Source: Sulfurimonadaceae bacterium
GTDB lineage: Bacteria > Campylobacterota > Campylobacteria > Campylobacterales > Sulfurimonadaceae
Assembly: GCA_028683835.1 (NCBI GenBank)
Contig: JAQUHB010000027.1
Coordinates: forward strand, 1 to 34,744
DNA length: 34,744 nt
Reading direction: 5' to 3'
Shown here: positions 23,897-32,147 of the stretch, piece by piece
How the letters are laid out: the number at the start of each line of letters is the position of its first letter
How positions within the stretch are numbered: the stretch's first letter is position 1
The notes under the pieces: generated by a model
What the model was told of the DNA's origin: nothing
The model's input: only the letters and a program-made list of their open reading frames with translations
The model's database searches: none
Program-made: the position numbers and the translations under genes

Positions 23897-25140
23897 CTTA
23901 TTTTATTGCAACAGTTCTTTCCAAAGGAAAGAAGGAAGATTATGGCTATTATGCGGAAACAAAAAAAGAAGCGCATTACCTTGCAAAAATTAAATTTTCT
24001 GGGATAATTATCAAGGTCGCTGAATCAGAGCCTCCTTTGGAGGAAAAATTTAAGCAATTTAAAGCAAGTTTGACTAAAAACATGCGAAAGAAAAAGATAA
24101 AACAAGATGCTCTCATCGCATCAACAAGACAACTTGCTGTAATGACAAATGCGGGAATCCCAATAAATGATTCAATAAAAGAAATTGCACGTTCTGCGAG
24201 TGATAATAGCTTAAAAGATATTTTTCTCTCTATTGCAGATGATATTAACTCTGGTCATAGTTTATCTCATGCAATGGGTAATTATCGCTTTGAACTTGGT
24301 AATCTAACACTTGCCATGATCGAACTTGGAGAAAAAACGGGAAATGTCGCAGATGCGCTATATTCACTTTCAAATATGCTTGAAGAGATACGTGCAAACG
24401 TTATCAAGTTTAAAAAAGCAATGGCATATCCAAGAAATGTTATGATAGCCATGGCAATTGCCTTTACAATACTTATCTCATATGTTGTACCAAAATTTAA
24501 AGCGATTTTTGAACAACTTCATGCAGAGCTACCTCTACCTACCATCATACTTTTAAAACTAGAATATATATTTAATAACTTTGGACCTTATGTTTTAGCT
24601 GCTCTTTTCATCTCTTTTATGATTTTTAGATTTATGATTAATAACTATAGAAACGTGAGATATAACTTTCACAAATTTTTACTTAAAATCTACCTGATTA
24701 AAAATATCATTATGTATGCTACTTTAAGTAGATTTACACTTGTATTTGCTGAACTAATACGTGCTGGTATCCCTATAGCAGAAGCTTTAGATACTTCTAT
24801 ATCTATGGTTGATAACCTCCCGCTTAAAGATAAACTTTCTAGTGTTAGAGCGACTGTAGAAAAAGGTGGAAATCTTCACAACGGACTTAAAGAAACCGAT
24901 CTTTTTGAAAATATGATTATTCAGATGGTTTCAGCAGGTGAATCAAGTGGACAGCTAGATTCAATGATGCAAAAAGTTGCAGAGTATTATAAAATGAAGT
25001 TTGATGCTATCATAGATGGACTAGCAGAAGCAGTAGAACCGATCATGCTAATTATCATCGCATCTATGGTACTTTTACTTGCTCTTGGTATTTTCTTACC
25101 GATGTGGAATCTGGGTCAAGCTGTCAACGGGAGTCATTAA
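23893..25140 (+). CDS. ctsF: PilC/GspF-type inner-membrane platform protein (CtsF-like)
   Basis: 415 aa with two GspF domains (about 75-195 and 278-400), each with the family pattern: LAVMTNAGIPINDSIKEIAR then MIELGEKTGNVADAL, and FAELIRAGIPIAEALDTSIS then MVSAGESSGQLDSMM. Three membrane helices are visible (about 182-200, 233-250, 382-404). It forms the rotor-like base on which the pilin fibre is assembled by the PilB-type ATPase. Last gene of the nine-gene operon, followed 11 nt after its stop by a hairpin terminator built from two uptake-like repeats. Confidence 0.93.
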   Translation: MTYFIATVLSKGKKEDYGYYAETKKEAHYLAKIKFSGIIIKVAESEPPLEEKFKQFKASLTKNMRKKKIKQDALIASTRQLAVMTNAGIPINDSIKEIARSASDNSLKDIFLSIADDINSGHSLSHAMGNYRFELGNLTLAMIELGEKTGNVADALYSLSNMLEEIRANVIKFKKAMAYPRNVMIAMAIAFTILISYVVPKFKAIFEQLHAELPLPTIILLKLEYIFNNFGPYVLAALFISFMIFRFMINNYRNVRYNFHKFLLKIYLIKNIIMYATLSRFTLVFAELIRAGIPIAEALDTSISMVDNLPLKDKLSSVRATVEKGGNLHNGLKETDLFENMIIQMVSAGESSGQLDSMMQKVAEYYKMKFDAIIDGLAEAVEPIMLIIIASMVLLLALGIFLPMWNLGQAVNGSH

Positions 25141-25150
25141 GAAAATTTTG

Positions 25151-25182
25151 TTTACATGTAAGAAAAAAAACTTACATGTAAT
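25151..25182. terminator. Bidirectional hairpin terminator made of two TTACATGTAA repeats
   Basis: Between the convergent ctsF and helicase genes an 11-base perfect stem, TTACATGTAAG (25152-25162) and CTTACATGTAA (25171-25181), encloses a loop of eight A. Each arm is itself a palindromic copy of the repeat; the left arm is the exact 12-mer TTTACATGTAAG. The gap is only 46 nt, so this is the terminator for both directions. It lacks a long T run, so efficiency is uncertain. Confidence 0.72.
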
Positions 25183-25186
25183 AAAC

Positions 25187-27271
25187 CTATGCTTCCTCCT
25201 CTTTTGAACCTTTTTTTACCAATTTTTTATAATTTTCGTCCATCTCAATAAGCCCAGCTTCATATAAAAACTGTGAAGCCACAAAATCTATTTTCTTGAT
25301 CTTGTCATATTTTGCAAAACTGAGATACAGCATATCTTTGGCTCTTGTTACAGAAACATAAAAAAGACGACGTTCTTCTTCAATATTGCCACCTCTTGCC
25401 ATCAATTTTCTATTTGGAAATCTTCCATCCATCAGATCAATAACATAAACCTCTTTGTATTCCAAACCTTTGGACGCATGGATACTCAAAAGATGAACAC
25501 CCTCACCTTGCGTTAGATCCTGCGAGCCTAAAATCATCGCATTTAAAAATCTTTCATGCTCTTTGTATGGCTTTGAAAGTTCTTCCAAAAGTGCAGCTTT
25601 TCTTGTAATTCTGATCTTTGCTTCACTCTCTTGCTTCTCATCTATAGAACCATCTTTTTGCTGTGCTCTTTTTTGCGCAAGATGGGTAATAATCATCTTA
25701 TAAAGTTCAGACTCACCCATTTTTTTCACTATTGTACGAGGCTGTTTTATCCCTTTTAAATCACGAAAAAGTTGATAAAAAAGATGTAAAAAAGTCGCAC
25801 CTTCTTTTGTCAATTTTGGATGTTTTAACACTGCATTTCTTAAAAACTTCTCTTCAAATCCGAGCTTTGCAAAGCGCCCTATTGCACCGAGTTCTAAAAA
25901 ATCATCAAATAATCCAAGCTGATGATTAAGCGTTCTTTTTTCAAAAGGATTTGAAATAGCACTATCAGGGGCATAGAGTCCATAAAACATTGAACCGTTG
26001 CCAAGGGTTTTGAGGGCTGTATAAATCTCTTTTGCCATTGAAGTTCCCACCCCTTTGGCATATTCAAAGAGATGGATAAAAGCCATCATATCAGACTCAT
26101 TGACAAGAAGTGTATAAAGATCAAGAAGCACTTTTATCTCTTTTGAATCAAAAAAACTTGTCCCTCCCTTACGTCTACATGCAATACCAAGCTCCTTTAA
26201 AGCCACTTCTATCCCATCTGCTGAGGAGTTATTTCTAAAGATAACAGCGATCTCTTCACGAGCAGTCATAGAATCACGAATCGATGCAGCGATCCCATGA
26301 TATTGATCAAAAAGTTCATCATAAGTAATAAGTTTTGGAAGCTGTGCACTTGGTGCCGTTCTTGTAAACTCCAAAGCTTTTGGATAAATACGTTCATTAT
26401 ATGAGATTACTTTATTTGCAAGGGAAAGAATAGGAACTGTTGAACGATAATTTTTATTGAGTGTAAAAACTTTTGCATCATTAAATTTTTTATCGAAATT
26501 TCCTATGATCGAAATATCTGCTCCATTAAATGCATAAATACTCTGATCGTAATCACCAACACAAAAAAGAGAATCAGGGTTCATCGCATCTATTAGCGTT
26601 CCTTGCAGGGCATTTGTATCTTGGTACTCATCAACAAGAACCTCTTTATATCCTAAATGCTTACTTTTACAAAGATCTCTCATCTTTATAAGCAAATCAT
26701 TGAAGTTTAAGAAACCATACTGGATTTTTAAGGACTCAAACTCGTCTACGATATCCGCATAAATCATTGAATATGTCTCATGTTCCCTTTGATTTTGCTT
26801 GATCCAAGTCTCAAAATCAAGAGCCATTTCCGTGTTTTGATAAAAAGAGTACAAATCATAGAGATAATTCGCTCCATAAGCGGAAGTCTCAGCGTCAATA
26901 TGAGTAAAACTACGCTTATCATGTACACTACGAAAAAGAGTTTTAAGCTCGCGTTGCTGTTTTAAGACCACTCTTTTATCCTCTTTTTTAAGCCATCGAT
27001 AACTAACGGCGTGAAAAGTTCCAGCGTCTATCTTTGTAGCAATCTCATTCCCAAAATATTGTGCGACACGCTCAACCATCTCCGCTGCAGCTTTATTTGT
27101 AAAGGTGAGCAGAAGGATCTCTTGAGGCTTAACGCCATTACTTAAAAGATGACCAATACGTCCTACAATAGTAGATGTTTTTCCCGTTCCTGCAGAGGCA
27201 ATAATAAGATTATGTCCAAATTCTGCTGTGGCTGCTGAGAGTTGCTGATCATTGAGGCGTGAAAGAGGCAA
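25187..27271 (-). CDS. UvrD/Rep/PcrA-type superfamily 1 DNA helicase
   Basis: 694 aa 3'-5' DNA helicase with all SF1 motifs in order: motif I ASAGTGKT (25-32), Ia TFTNKAAAEM, II VLVDEYQDTNALQ, III VGDYDQSIYAFNGAD, IV NKNYRST, V LLSIHASKGLEYKEV and VI YVSVTRAKDML. It probably acts in nucleotide excision or replication restart, or by clearing RecA. A short lysine-rich C-terminal tail replaces the Tudor domain seen in many UvrD/PcrA proteins. It lies 54 nt downstream of fliW on the same strand and may share its transcript; in C. jejuni a homologous helicase gene is also near valS. Confidence 0.92.
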   Translation of the reverse strand: MPLSRLNDQQLSAATAEFGHNLIIASAGTGKTSTIVGRIGHLLSNGVKPQEILLLTFTNKAAAEMVERVAQYFGNEIATKIDAGTFHAVSYRWLKKEDKRVVLKQQRELKTLFRSVHDKRSFTHIDAETSAYGANYLYDLYSFYQNTEMALDFETWIKQNQREHETYSMIYADIVDEFESLKIQYGFLNFNDLLIKMRDLCKSKHLGYKEVLVDEYQDTNALQGTLIDAMNPDSLFCVGDYDQSIYAFNGADISIIGNFDKKFNDAKVFTLNKNYRSTVPILSLANKVISYNERIYPKALEFTRTAPSAQLPKLITYDELFDQYHGIAASIRDSMTAREEIAVIFRNNSSADGIEVALKELGIACRRKGGTSFFDSKEIKVLLDLYTLLVNESDMMAFIHLFEYAKGVGTSMAKEIYTALKTLGNGSMFYGLYAPDSAISNPFEKRTLNHQLGLFDDFLELGAIGRFAKLGFEEKFLRNAVLKHPKLTKEGATFLHLFYQLFRDLKGIKQPRTIVKKMGESELYKMIITHLAQKRAQQKDGSIDEKQESEAKIRITRKAALLEELSKPYKEHERFLNAMILGSQDLTQGEGVHLLSIHASKGLEYKEVYVIDLMDGRFPNRKLMARGGNIEEERRLFYVSVTRAKDMLYLSFAKYDKIKKIDFVASQFLYEAGLIEMDENYKKLVKKGSKEEEA

Positions 27272-27325
27272 GAGGTATAATCCTTATTTAAAAAGCGGAT
27301 TATACCAGATTTATTTATTTGAAAA

Positions 27326-27715
27326 TTATGCGACTTTTTTGAAACTATTAATACTCTCGGCAAGTCCAAAATCAGGATTCTCAGATGCGCGTAGAACAAC
27401 TTGACCCATTAAGCCTTTATCTTGATTGAAGATCAATGGAGCTAAAAAGTTTACTTTTGACTCATCAAGAGGATTTTGAACAACCATAATGTTATAAATT
27501 AAAACATTTGAACTTTCATTGATTTCAAGCAATACTTTTGCCGATTTTGGAAGATCAAATGAATATTCTCTTAAAAGATATGGATTCACTAAAGAAAAAG
27601 AGATCGAACTGTTATCACTACTTTTAATCGTCGCAAAAAGCTCATCTATCTCATTAAACTCTACACTTTTGATATCTTCAAATCCCAATATCTCAGTTTT
27701 TACTTGATACGTCAT
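27326..27715 (-). CDS. fliW: FliW, flagellar assembly factor and CsrA antagonist
   Basis: 129 aa, normal length. Family features: TEILGFEDIKSVEFNEID at the N-terminus, FSLVNPYLLREYSFDLP in the middle, and NFLAPLIFNQDKGLMGQVV near the end. FliW binds CsrA and flagellin and couples flagellin translation to export. AAGGA lies 6 nt before the ATG and a consensus sigma-54 promoter lies 36 nt upstream. csrA is not beside it, unlike in many Firmicutes. Confidence 0.93.
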   Translation of the reverse strand: MTYQVKTEILGFEDIKSVEFNEIDELFATIKSSDNSSISFSLVNPYLLREYSFDLPKSAKVLLEINESSNVLIYNIMVVQNPLDESKVNFLAPLIFNQDKGLMGQVVLRASENPDFGLAESINSFKKVA

Positions 27716-27750
27716 TCTCTATCCTTCAATTCTATTGTTAGATATAAAAA

Positions 27751-27766
27751 GCAAAACTTATTCCAA
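27751..27766 (-). promoter_or_regulatory. Sigma-54 promoter of fliW
   Basis: On the minus strand TTGGAA, N6, TTGCTT is an exact match to the epsilon RpoN consensus. GG (plus 27763-27764) and GC (27751-27752) are separated by the obligatory 10 nt. The predicted start is about 24 nt before the fliW ATG. Confidence 0.88.
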
Positions 27767-27808
27767 AAATACAGAGCCTTGCATGTAAGGATAGTTTCAC
27801 ATCACTTT

Positions 27809-27817
27809 TGTTATAAT
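27809..27817 (+). promoter_or_regulatory. Extended -10 promoter of valS
   Basis: TG-T-TATAAT, a perfect extended -10 box, lies 33 nt upstream of the valS ATG. No matching -35 box is visible. It is divergent from and separate from the fliW sigma-54 promoter. Confidence 0.65.
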
Positions 27818-27850
27818 CGCGCAATTTTTATCCCAATTTTAAGGTATTTT

Positions 27851-30481
27851 ATGTCCGAAAACAAATATGAACCAAGCATAGTAGAAGAGAAATTTTATAA
27901 AATTTGGGAAAGCAGAAAATATTTTGAGGTCGATAGTAATAAGGCTATCCAACAAGAGGGCAAGAACTTTGCCATCATGATGCCTCCACCAAATGTTACA
28001 GGACGTTTACATATCGGTCACGCATTGACTTTTACTCTTCAAGATATCATCACCCGCTACAAACGTATGGATGGGTATAAAACACTTTGGCAACCAGGCA
28101 CCGATCATGCTGGAATCGCAACTCAAAACGTCGTTGAAAAACAGCTTTTAGCTGAGGGAATGACTAAAGAAGAGCTCGGACGCGAGAAGTTTTTAGAGCG
28201 CGTTTGGGCTTGGAAAGAAGAATCAGCTGGCATTATGACAAGTCAGCTTCGCAAGATGGGTGTTAGCCCCTCTTGGGAAAGAGAACGATTTACTATGGAT
28301 GCTGGTCTGCAAAAATCAGTCAAAGAGGCGTTTGTCCATCTTTATAACCAAGGTCTTATCGTTCGTGGAAACTATATGGTCAACTGGTGCACCCACGATG
28401 GCGCTCTTTCAGATATCGAAGTGGAACATGAAGATCATGATGGTAAATTTTATCATATCAAATATCCATTTGCTGATGGAGACGGATTTGTTGAAGTAGC
28501 TACGACAAGGCCAGAAACCTACTTTGGTGACAGTGCTGTAATGGTACATCCTAATGATGAGCGTTATAAAGCACTTGTAGGCAAAAAAATCAAACTTCCA
28601 CTCTTAGATCGTGAAGTAGCAATCATTGCTGATGAACATGTGGATATGGAGTTTGGAACGGGCGTAGTTAAAGTTACACCGGCACATGACCAAAATGACT
28701 ACGAAGTTGGAAAACGTCATGATTTAGAATTTATCACTGTGTTTGATGAAAAAGGTATTTTAAACGAATATGCTGGTGAGTTCCAAGGATTAGAGCGTCT
28801 CGAAGCACGTGATATCATCGTCAAACGTCTTGATGAAGAGGGATTTATGGTCAAGATAGAAGATCATAAACATCAAGTGGGACACTGTTACAGATGTAAA
28901 AATATCGTAGAGCCATATATCTCAAGACAATGGTTTGTTCGTAGTGAAGTGGCTCGTAAATCTATCGACAAAACAAATACTGGTGAAACAAAATTTTTCC
29001 CTTCAAACTGGATCAACTCTTACAACTCTTGGATGGGCGATCTTCGAGACTGGTGTATCTCTCGCCAGCTTTGGTGGGGACATCAGATTCCTGTGTTTTA
29101 TTGCGGCGATTGTGATCATGAATGGGCAAGTTTAAAAGAGGAAGAGCATGAGTGTCCAAAATGTGCTTCTAAAAATATTTCCCAAGATCCGGATGTTCTT
29201 GATACTTGGTTTAGTTCAGCTTTATGGCCATTTTCTACTTTAGGCTGGGGAAATGGCGATGTGGAAATGGATAAACTTTTCAAATCTGACGACTTAAAAG
29301 ATTTCTATCCAAATGCCCTTCTTATCACTGGTTTTGATATTCTTTTCTTCTGGGTTGCAAGAATGATGATGATGGGTGAAAATTTTATGGGTGAACTTCC
29401 GTTTAAGCATATCTATCTTCATGCACTTGTCCGAGATGAAAACGGCCAAAAAATGAGTAAATCAAAAGGCAATGTTATCGATCCTCTTGATATGGTCAAT
29501 GAGTTTAGTGCAGATATCTTACGTTTTACTCTTGCTATCTCAGCGGCTCAAGGGCGCGATATTAGAATGAGTGCGAAAAAACTTGAACTCAACCGTAACT
29601 TTACAAATAAACTTTACAACGCAAGTAAATATCTTCAGATGAACATAGAGACTTTCCCAGACCTGAACGGTTTTTGTATGGATACTGATCTTGGAAAGTA
29701 TATGGTCTCTCGTCTCAACCAAGCAACGAAAGAGATTCGCGCTGCTCTTGATGAGTACAAATTTAACGATGCCGCAACAGCGATTTATAGATTTCTTTGG
29801 AATGAGTTTTGTGACTGGGGTATAGAGCTCAGTAAAGCGGATAAATCTGCTATCATCGAGCTTGGCGCGATCTTTAAAGAAGCATTAAAACTTCTTCATC
29901 CATTTATGCCGTTTGTGACTGAGTATCTCTACCACGAGCTTTCTGGTACATCTCTGGAGTCAAGTGATTCCATCATGATTACACCATATCCGACAAAAAC
30001 GAAAAAACGTGAAAAAGAAGAGGTAAAATTTGAAATCATCATGGATGCAATCGTCTCTATCAGACGTGCAAAAGTCTTAGTCGATCTTGCAAACCAAAAA
30101 ATAGAAAAAGCGTATGTCAAAATCGACAATATCGATGAGTCTGCAAAAGCGATGATGATTCCATTTATCGCAAGACTTGCGAAAGTGGAAGTTGTTGAGT
30201 TTACGAACAGCAAAATAGAAAACTCGGTCAGCGATATCGCCGACAAATGTGAGACTTTTATCCCGACTGATTCGATCGATCTGAGTTCTATCATAGCAAA
30301 GCTCGAAAAACAGGATGAAAAACTTCAAAAAGAGATTGATAAACTCGCTGGAATGTTAAACAATGAGTGCTTCGTCGCAAATGCCCCAGAAGATGTTTTG
30401 GCTAAAAATCGTGAAGCTCTTGAAGATGCGTCATCCAAACAGATAAAAGTCAAAGAACAATTACACTCACTTCAGAACTAA
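27851..30481 (+). CDS. valS: Valyl-tRNA synthetase
   Basis: 876 aa class I synthetase charging tRNA-Val. HIGH motif HIGH (54-57) within PPPNVTGRLHIGHAL, KMSKS at 534-538, a CP1 editing domain between them, and a C-terminal coiled-coil arm (about 800-876). CxxC pairs (CYRC, CGDC, CPKC) around the catalytic domain suggest a zinc-binding insertion. The start is the ATG at 27851 with AAGG 6 nt upstream; the longer in-frame TTG extension would run into fliW and past the promoter. A terminator-like hairpin follows. Confidence 0.97.
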   Translation: MSENKYEPSIVEEKFYKIWESRKYFEVDSNKAIQQEGKNFAIMMPPPNVTGRLHIGHALTFTLQDIITRYKRMDGYKTLWQPGTDHAGIATQNVVEKQLLAEGMTKEELGREKFLERVWAWKEESAGIMTSQLRKMGVSPSWERERFTMDAGLQKSVKEAFVHLYNQGLIVRGNYMVNWCTHDGALSDIEVEHEDHDGKFYHIKYPFADGDGFVEVATTRPETYFGDSAVMVHPNDERYKALVGKKIKLPLLDREVAIIADEHVDMEFGTGVVKVTPAHDQNDYEVGKRHDLEFITVFDEKGILNEYAGEFQGLERLEARDIIVKRLDEEGFMVKIEDHKHQVGHCYRCKNIVEPYISRQWFVRSEVARKSIDKTNTGETKFFPSNWINSYNSWMGDLRDWCISRQLWWGHQIPVFYCGDCDHEWASLKEEEHECPKCASKNISQDPDVLDTWFSSALWPFSTLGWGNGDVEMDKLFKSDDLKDFYPNALLITGFDILFFWVARMMMMGENFMGELPFKHIYLHALVRDENGQKMSKSKGNVIDPLDMVNEFSADILRFTLAISAAQGRDIRMSAKKLELNRNFTNKLYNASKYLQMNIETFPDLNGFCMDTDLGKYMVSRLNQATKEIRAALDEYKFNDAATAIYRFLWNEFCDWGIELSKADKSAIIELGAIFKEALKLLHPFMPFVTEYLYHELSGTSLESSDSIMITPYPTKTKKREKEEVKFEIIMDAIVSIRRAKVLVDLANQKIEKAYVKIDNIDESAKAMMIPFIARLAKVEVVEFTNSKIENSVSDIADKCETFIPTDSIDLSSIIAKLEKQDEKLQKEIDKLAGMLNNECFVANAPEDVLAKNREALEDASSKQIKVKEQLHSLQN

Positions 30482-30500
30482 CTCCTTCACAATCTTCATC

Positions 30501-30534
30501 GTATGTAGGATAACCCTACATACCGACATTTTTT
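30501..30534 (+). terminator. Terminator after valS
   Basis: Nine-base perfect stem GTATGTAGG/CCTACATAC (30501-30509, 30515-30523) with a five-base loop; a run of six T starts five bases after the stem. It lies 20 nt behind the valS stop and before sulP. Confidence 0.65.
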
Positions 30535-30554
30535 AGTACATAAAGGTTAAAAAT

Positions 30555-32099
30555 TTGTTTGATATAAGAAAATACGACACTTCCAATCTCAAAAATGATC
30601 TACTGTCAGGACTTGTCGTGGCTGTCGCTTTAGTTCCTGAAGCAATTGCATTTGCTTTTATCGTCGATGTCAGTCCTATTGTCGGGCTTTATACCGCTTT
30701 TATCTTAGGTCTTATCACGGCTCTTTTTGGTGGAAAACCGGGGATGATAAGCGGTGCGACTGGTTCAGTTGCCGTTGTCTTGGTCGGTCTTGCTTTAGAA
30801 GCAAAAGCGCTTTTGATCTCTCAAGGTGCAAGCAATAACGCCCTCGCCTTTGGAATTATGCAGTACATCACACTTGCGGCTGTCATGACGGGAGTTTTTC
30901 AGATTTTAGCTGGTGTGCTTAAGCTTGGTAAATTTATCCGTTTAGTACCGCTTCCTGCCATTTACGGTTTTGTCAATGGTCTTGCAATCGTCATTGCAAT
31001 GGCGCAGTTCAAGTTTTTTCACTCAAACGACACAGCGATGTTTGTGCTTGTCCTTATCACGATGGCGATCATGTTTTTTCTTCCAAAACTCACAAAAGCT
31101 ATGCCCTCAGGACTCATCGCTATCATCACGCTTACTTTAGGCGTTTACTTCTTACATGTAAACACTATGCTTGTCGGCGATATGGCGAATCTGAGCGCAT
31201 TTAAAGGACAACTACCCACCTTTCATATTCCTGACACGATTTTGAGTCTTGAAGCGCTTCAAATGGTCTTGCCTTATGCCTTCATAGCCGCGATGGTCGG
31301 GCTTATAGAATCCCTTTTGACACTCTCAGTCCTTGATGAGATGAGCGATACAAGAGGCAGTGCGAACAAAGAGTGTATCGCTTTGGGTGCGGGCAATCTG
31401 ACATGTGGAATCTTCGGCGGAATGCCGGGATGCGCGATGATAGGTCAGTCTATCATCAACTTTACTTCCGGCGGTCTTGGGCGTCTTTCAGGTGTTACGG
31501 CGGCAATCGGGCTTATGATCCTTGTGACTTCTCTTACGGATACGCTCAATATCATCCCTATCGCTGTACTTGTTGGAATCATGTTTATGGTGAGTATCGG
31601 AACTTTTGAGTGGAGCAGTGTCTCTCGTTTGAAATATATGCCTAAAGAGGATGCTTTTATTGTCATCTCCGTCACTCTTATCACGGTTTTTTCAGATTTG
31701 GCAACTGCCGTTATCGCCGGAGTTATTATCTCAGCTCTTGTCTTTGCATGGAAACATGCACGTATCTCTGCAAAAGTCACTTTCACAGAAGATGGTACAA
31801 AGATCTACGAACTTGATGGTCCACTCTTCTTTGCTTCAACTGCCTCATTTATGGATATATTTGATGTCGAAAAAGATAGTGAAAGAGTGATCTTAGAGTT
31901 TAAAAATGCTCGTGTAATGGACTCTTCAGGTGTAGAAGCACTCAATGTGATTAGCAAAAAATATGAAGATGCCGGGAAGATTTTACAACTGCGTCATCTA
32001 AGCCGTGACTGTAAAGAATTACTTATGAAAGCTGGAAGACACTGCACATTTGTAGAAGCTGCCGATGATCCAAAATATAAAGTAGCTTACAACTATTAA
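30555..32099 (+). CDS. SulP (SLC26) family anion transporter with STAS domain
   Basis: 514 aa. About twelve to fourteen membrane segments (residues 15-405), beginning LLSGLVVAVALVPEAIAFAF and containing the SulP signature GLYTAFILGLITALFGGKPG and SGATGSVAVVLVG. The cytoplasmic STAS domain follows (about 415-500), with the conserved loop FKNARVMDSSGVEAL that carries the regulatory Ser. It probably carries sulfate, bicarbonate or another anion; the substrate is not readable. The start is a TTG at 30555 with AAAGG 8 nt upstream; no earlier ATG fits. G+C looks higher than in the neighbouring transformation operon. Confidence 0.9.
   Translation: MFDIRKYDTSNLKNDLLSGLVVAVALVPEAIAFAFIVDVSPIVGLYTAFILGLITALFGGKPGMISGATGSVAVVLVGLALEAKALLISQGASNNALAFGIMQYITLAAVMTGVFQILAGVLKLGKFIRLVPLPAIYGFVNGLAIVIAMAQFKFFHSNDTAMFVLVLITMAIMFFLPKLTKAMPSGLIAIITLTLGVYFLHVNTMLVGDMANLSAFKGQLPTFHIPDTILSLEALQMVLPYAFIAAMVGLIESLLTLSVLDEMSDTRGSANKECIALGAGNLTCGIFGGMPGCAMIGQSIINFTSGGLGRLSGVTAAIGLMILVTSLTDTLNIIPIAVLVGIMFMVSIGTFEWSSVSRLKYMPKEDAFIVISVTLITVFSDLATAVIAGVIISALVFAWKHARISAKVTFTEDGTKIYELDGPLFFASTASFMDIFDVEKDSERVILEFKNARVMDSSGVEALNVISKKYEDAGKILQLRHLSRDCKELLMKAGRHCTFVEAADDPKYKVAYNY
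31151..31162 (-). repeat. TTTACATGTAAG repeat, copy 5
   Basis: Exact 12-base match on the minus strand within the sulP coding region; palindromic core at 31152-31161. Copies 3 and 4 form the terminator at 25151-25182. Confidence 0.7.
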
Positions 32100-32106
32100 G
32101 TTCAAG

Positions 32107-32131
32107 GCTTTATGGATTTTATCCGTAAAGC
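32107..32131. terminator. Hairpin between convergent sulP and transglutaminase-like genes
   Basis: An 11-base stem (GCTTTATGGAT with ATCCGTAAAGC, one G-U pair) and a TTT loop lie 7 nt after the sulP stop. No T run follows, so it may act as a transcript end or processing site. A copy of the TTTACATGTAAG repeat starts two bases later. Confidence 0.5.
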
Positions 32132-32132
32132 T

Positions 32133-32144
32133 CTTACATGTAAA
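32133..32144 (-). repeat. TTTACATGTAAG repeat, copy 6
   Basis: Exact 12-base match on the minus strand in the 48-nt convergent gap between sulP and the transglutaminase-like gene; core at 32134-32143. Confidence 0.7.
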
Positions 32145-32147
32145 CTT

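Noticed and set aside
27704-27850. 49-residue N-terminal extension of ValS from an upstream TTG
   Set aside because: It would span the valS -10 box and overlap fliW. The ATG at 27851 has a ribosome-binding site and gives the family's N-terminus.
31445-31786. Antisense 113-codon frame in sulP
   Set aside because: Shadow of the SulP membrane domain, with no family features and no start signal.
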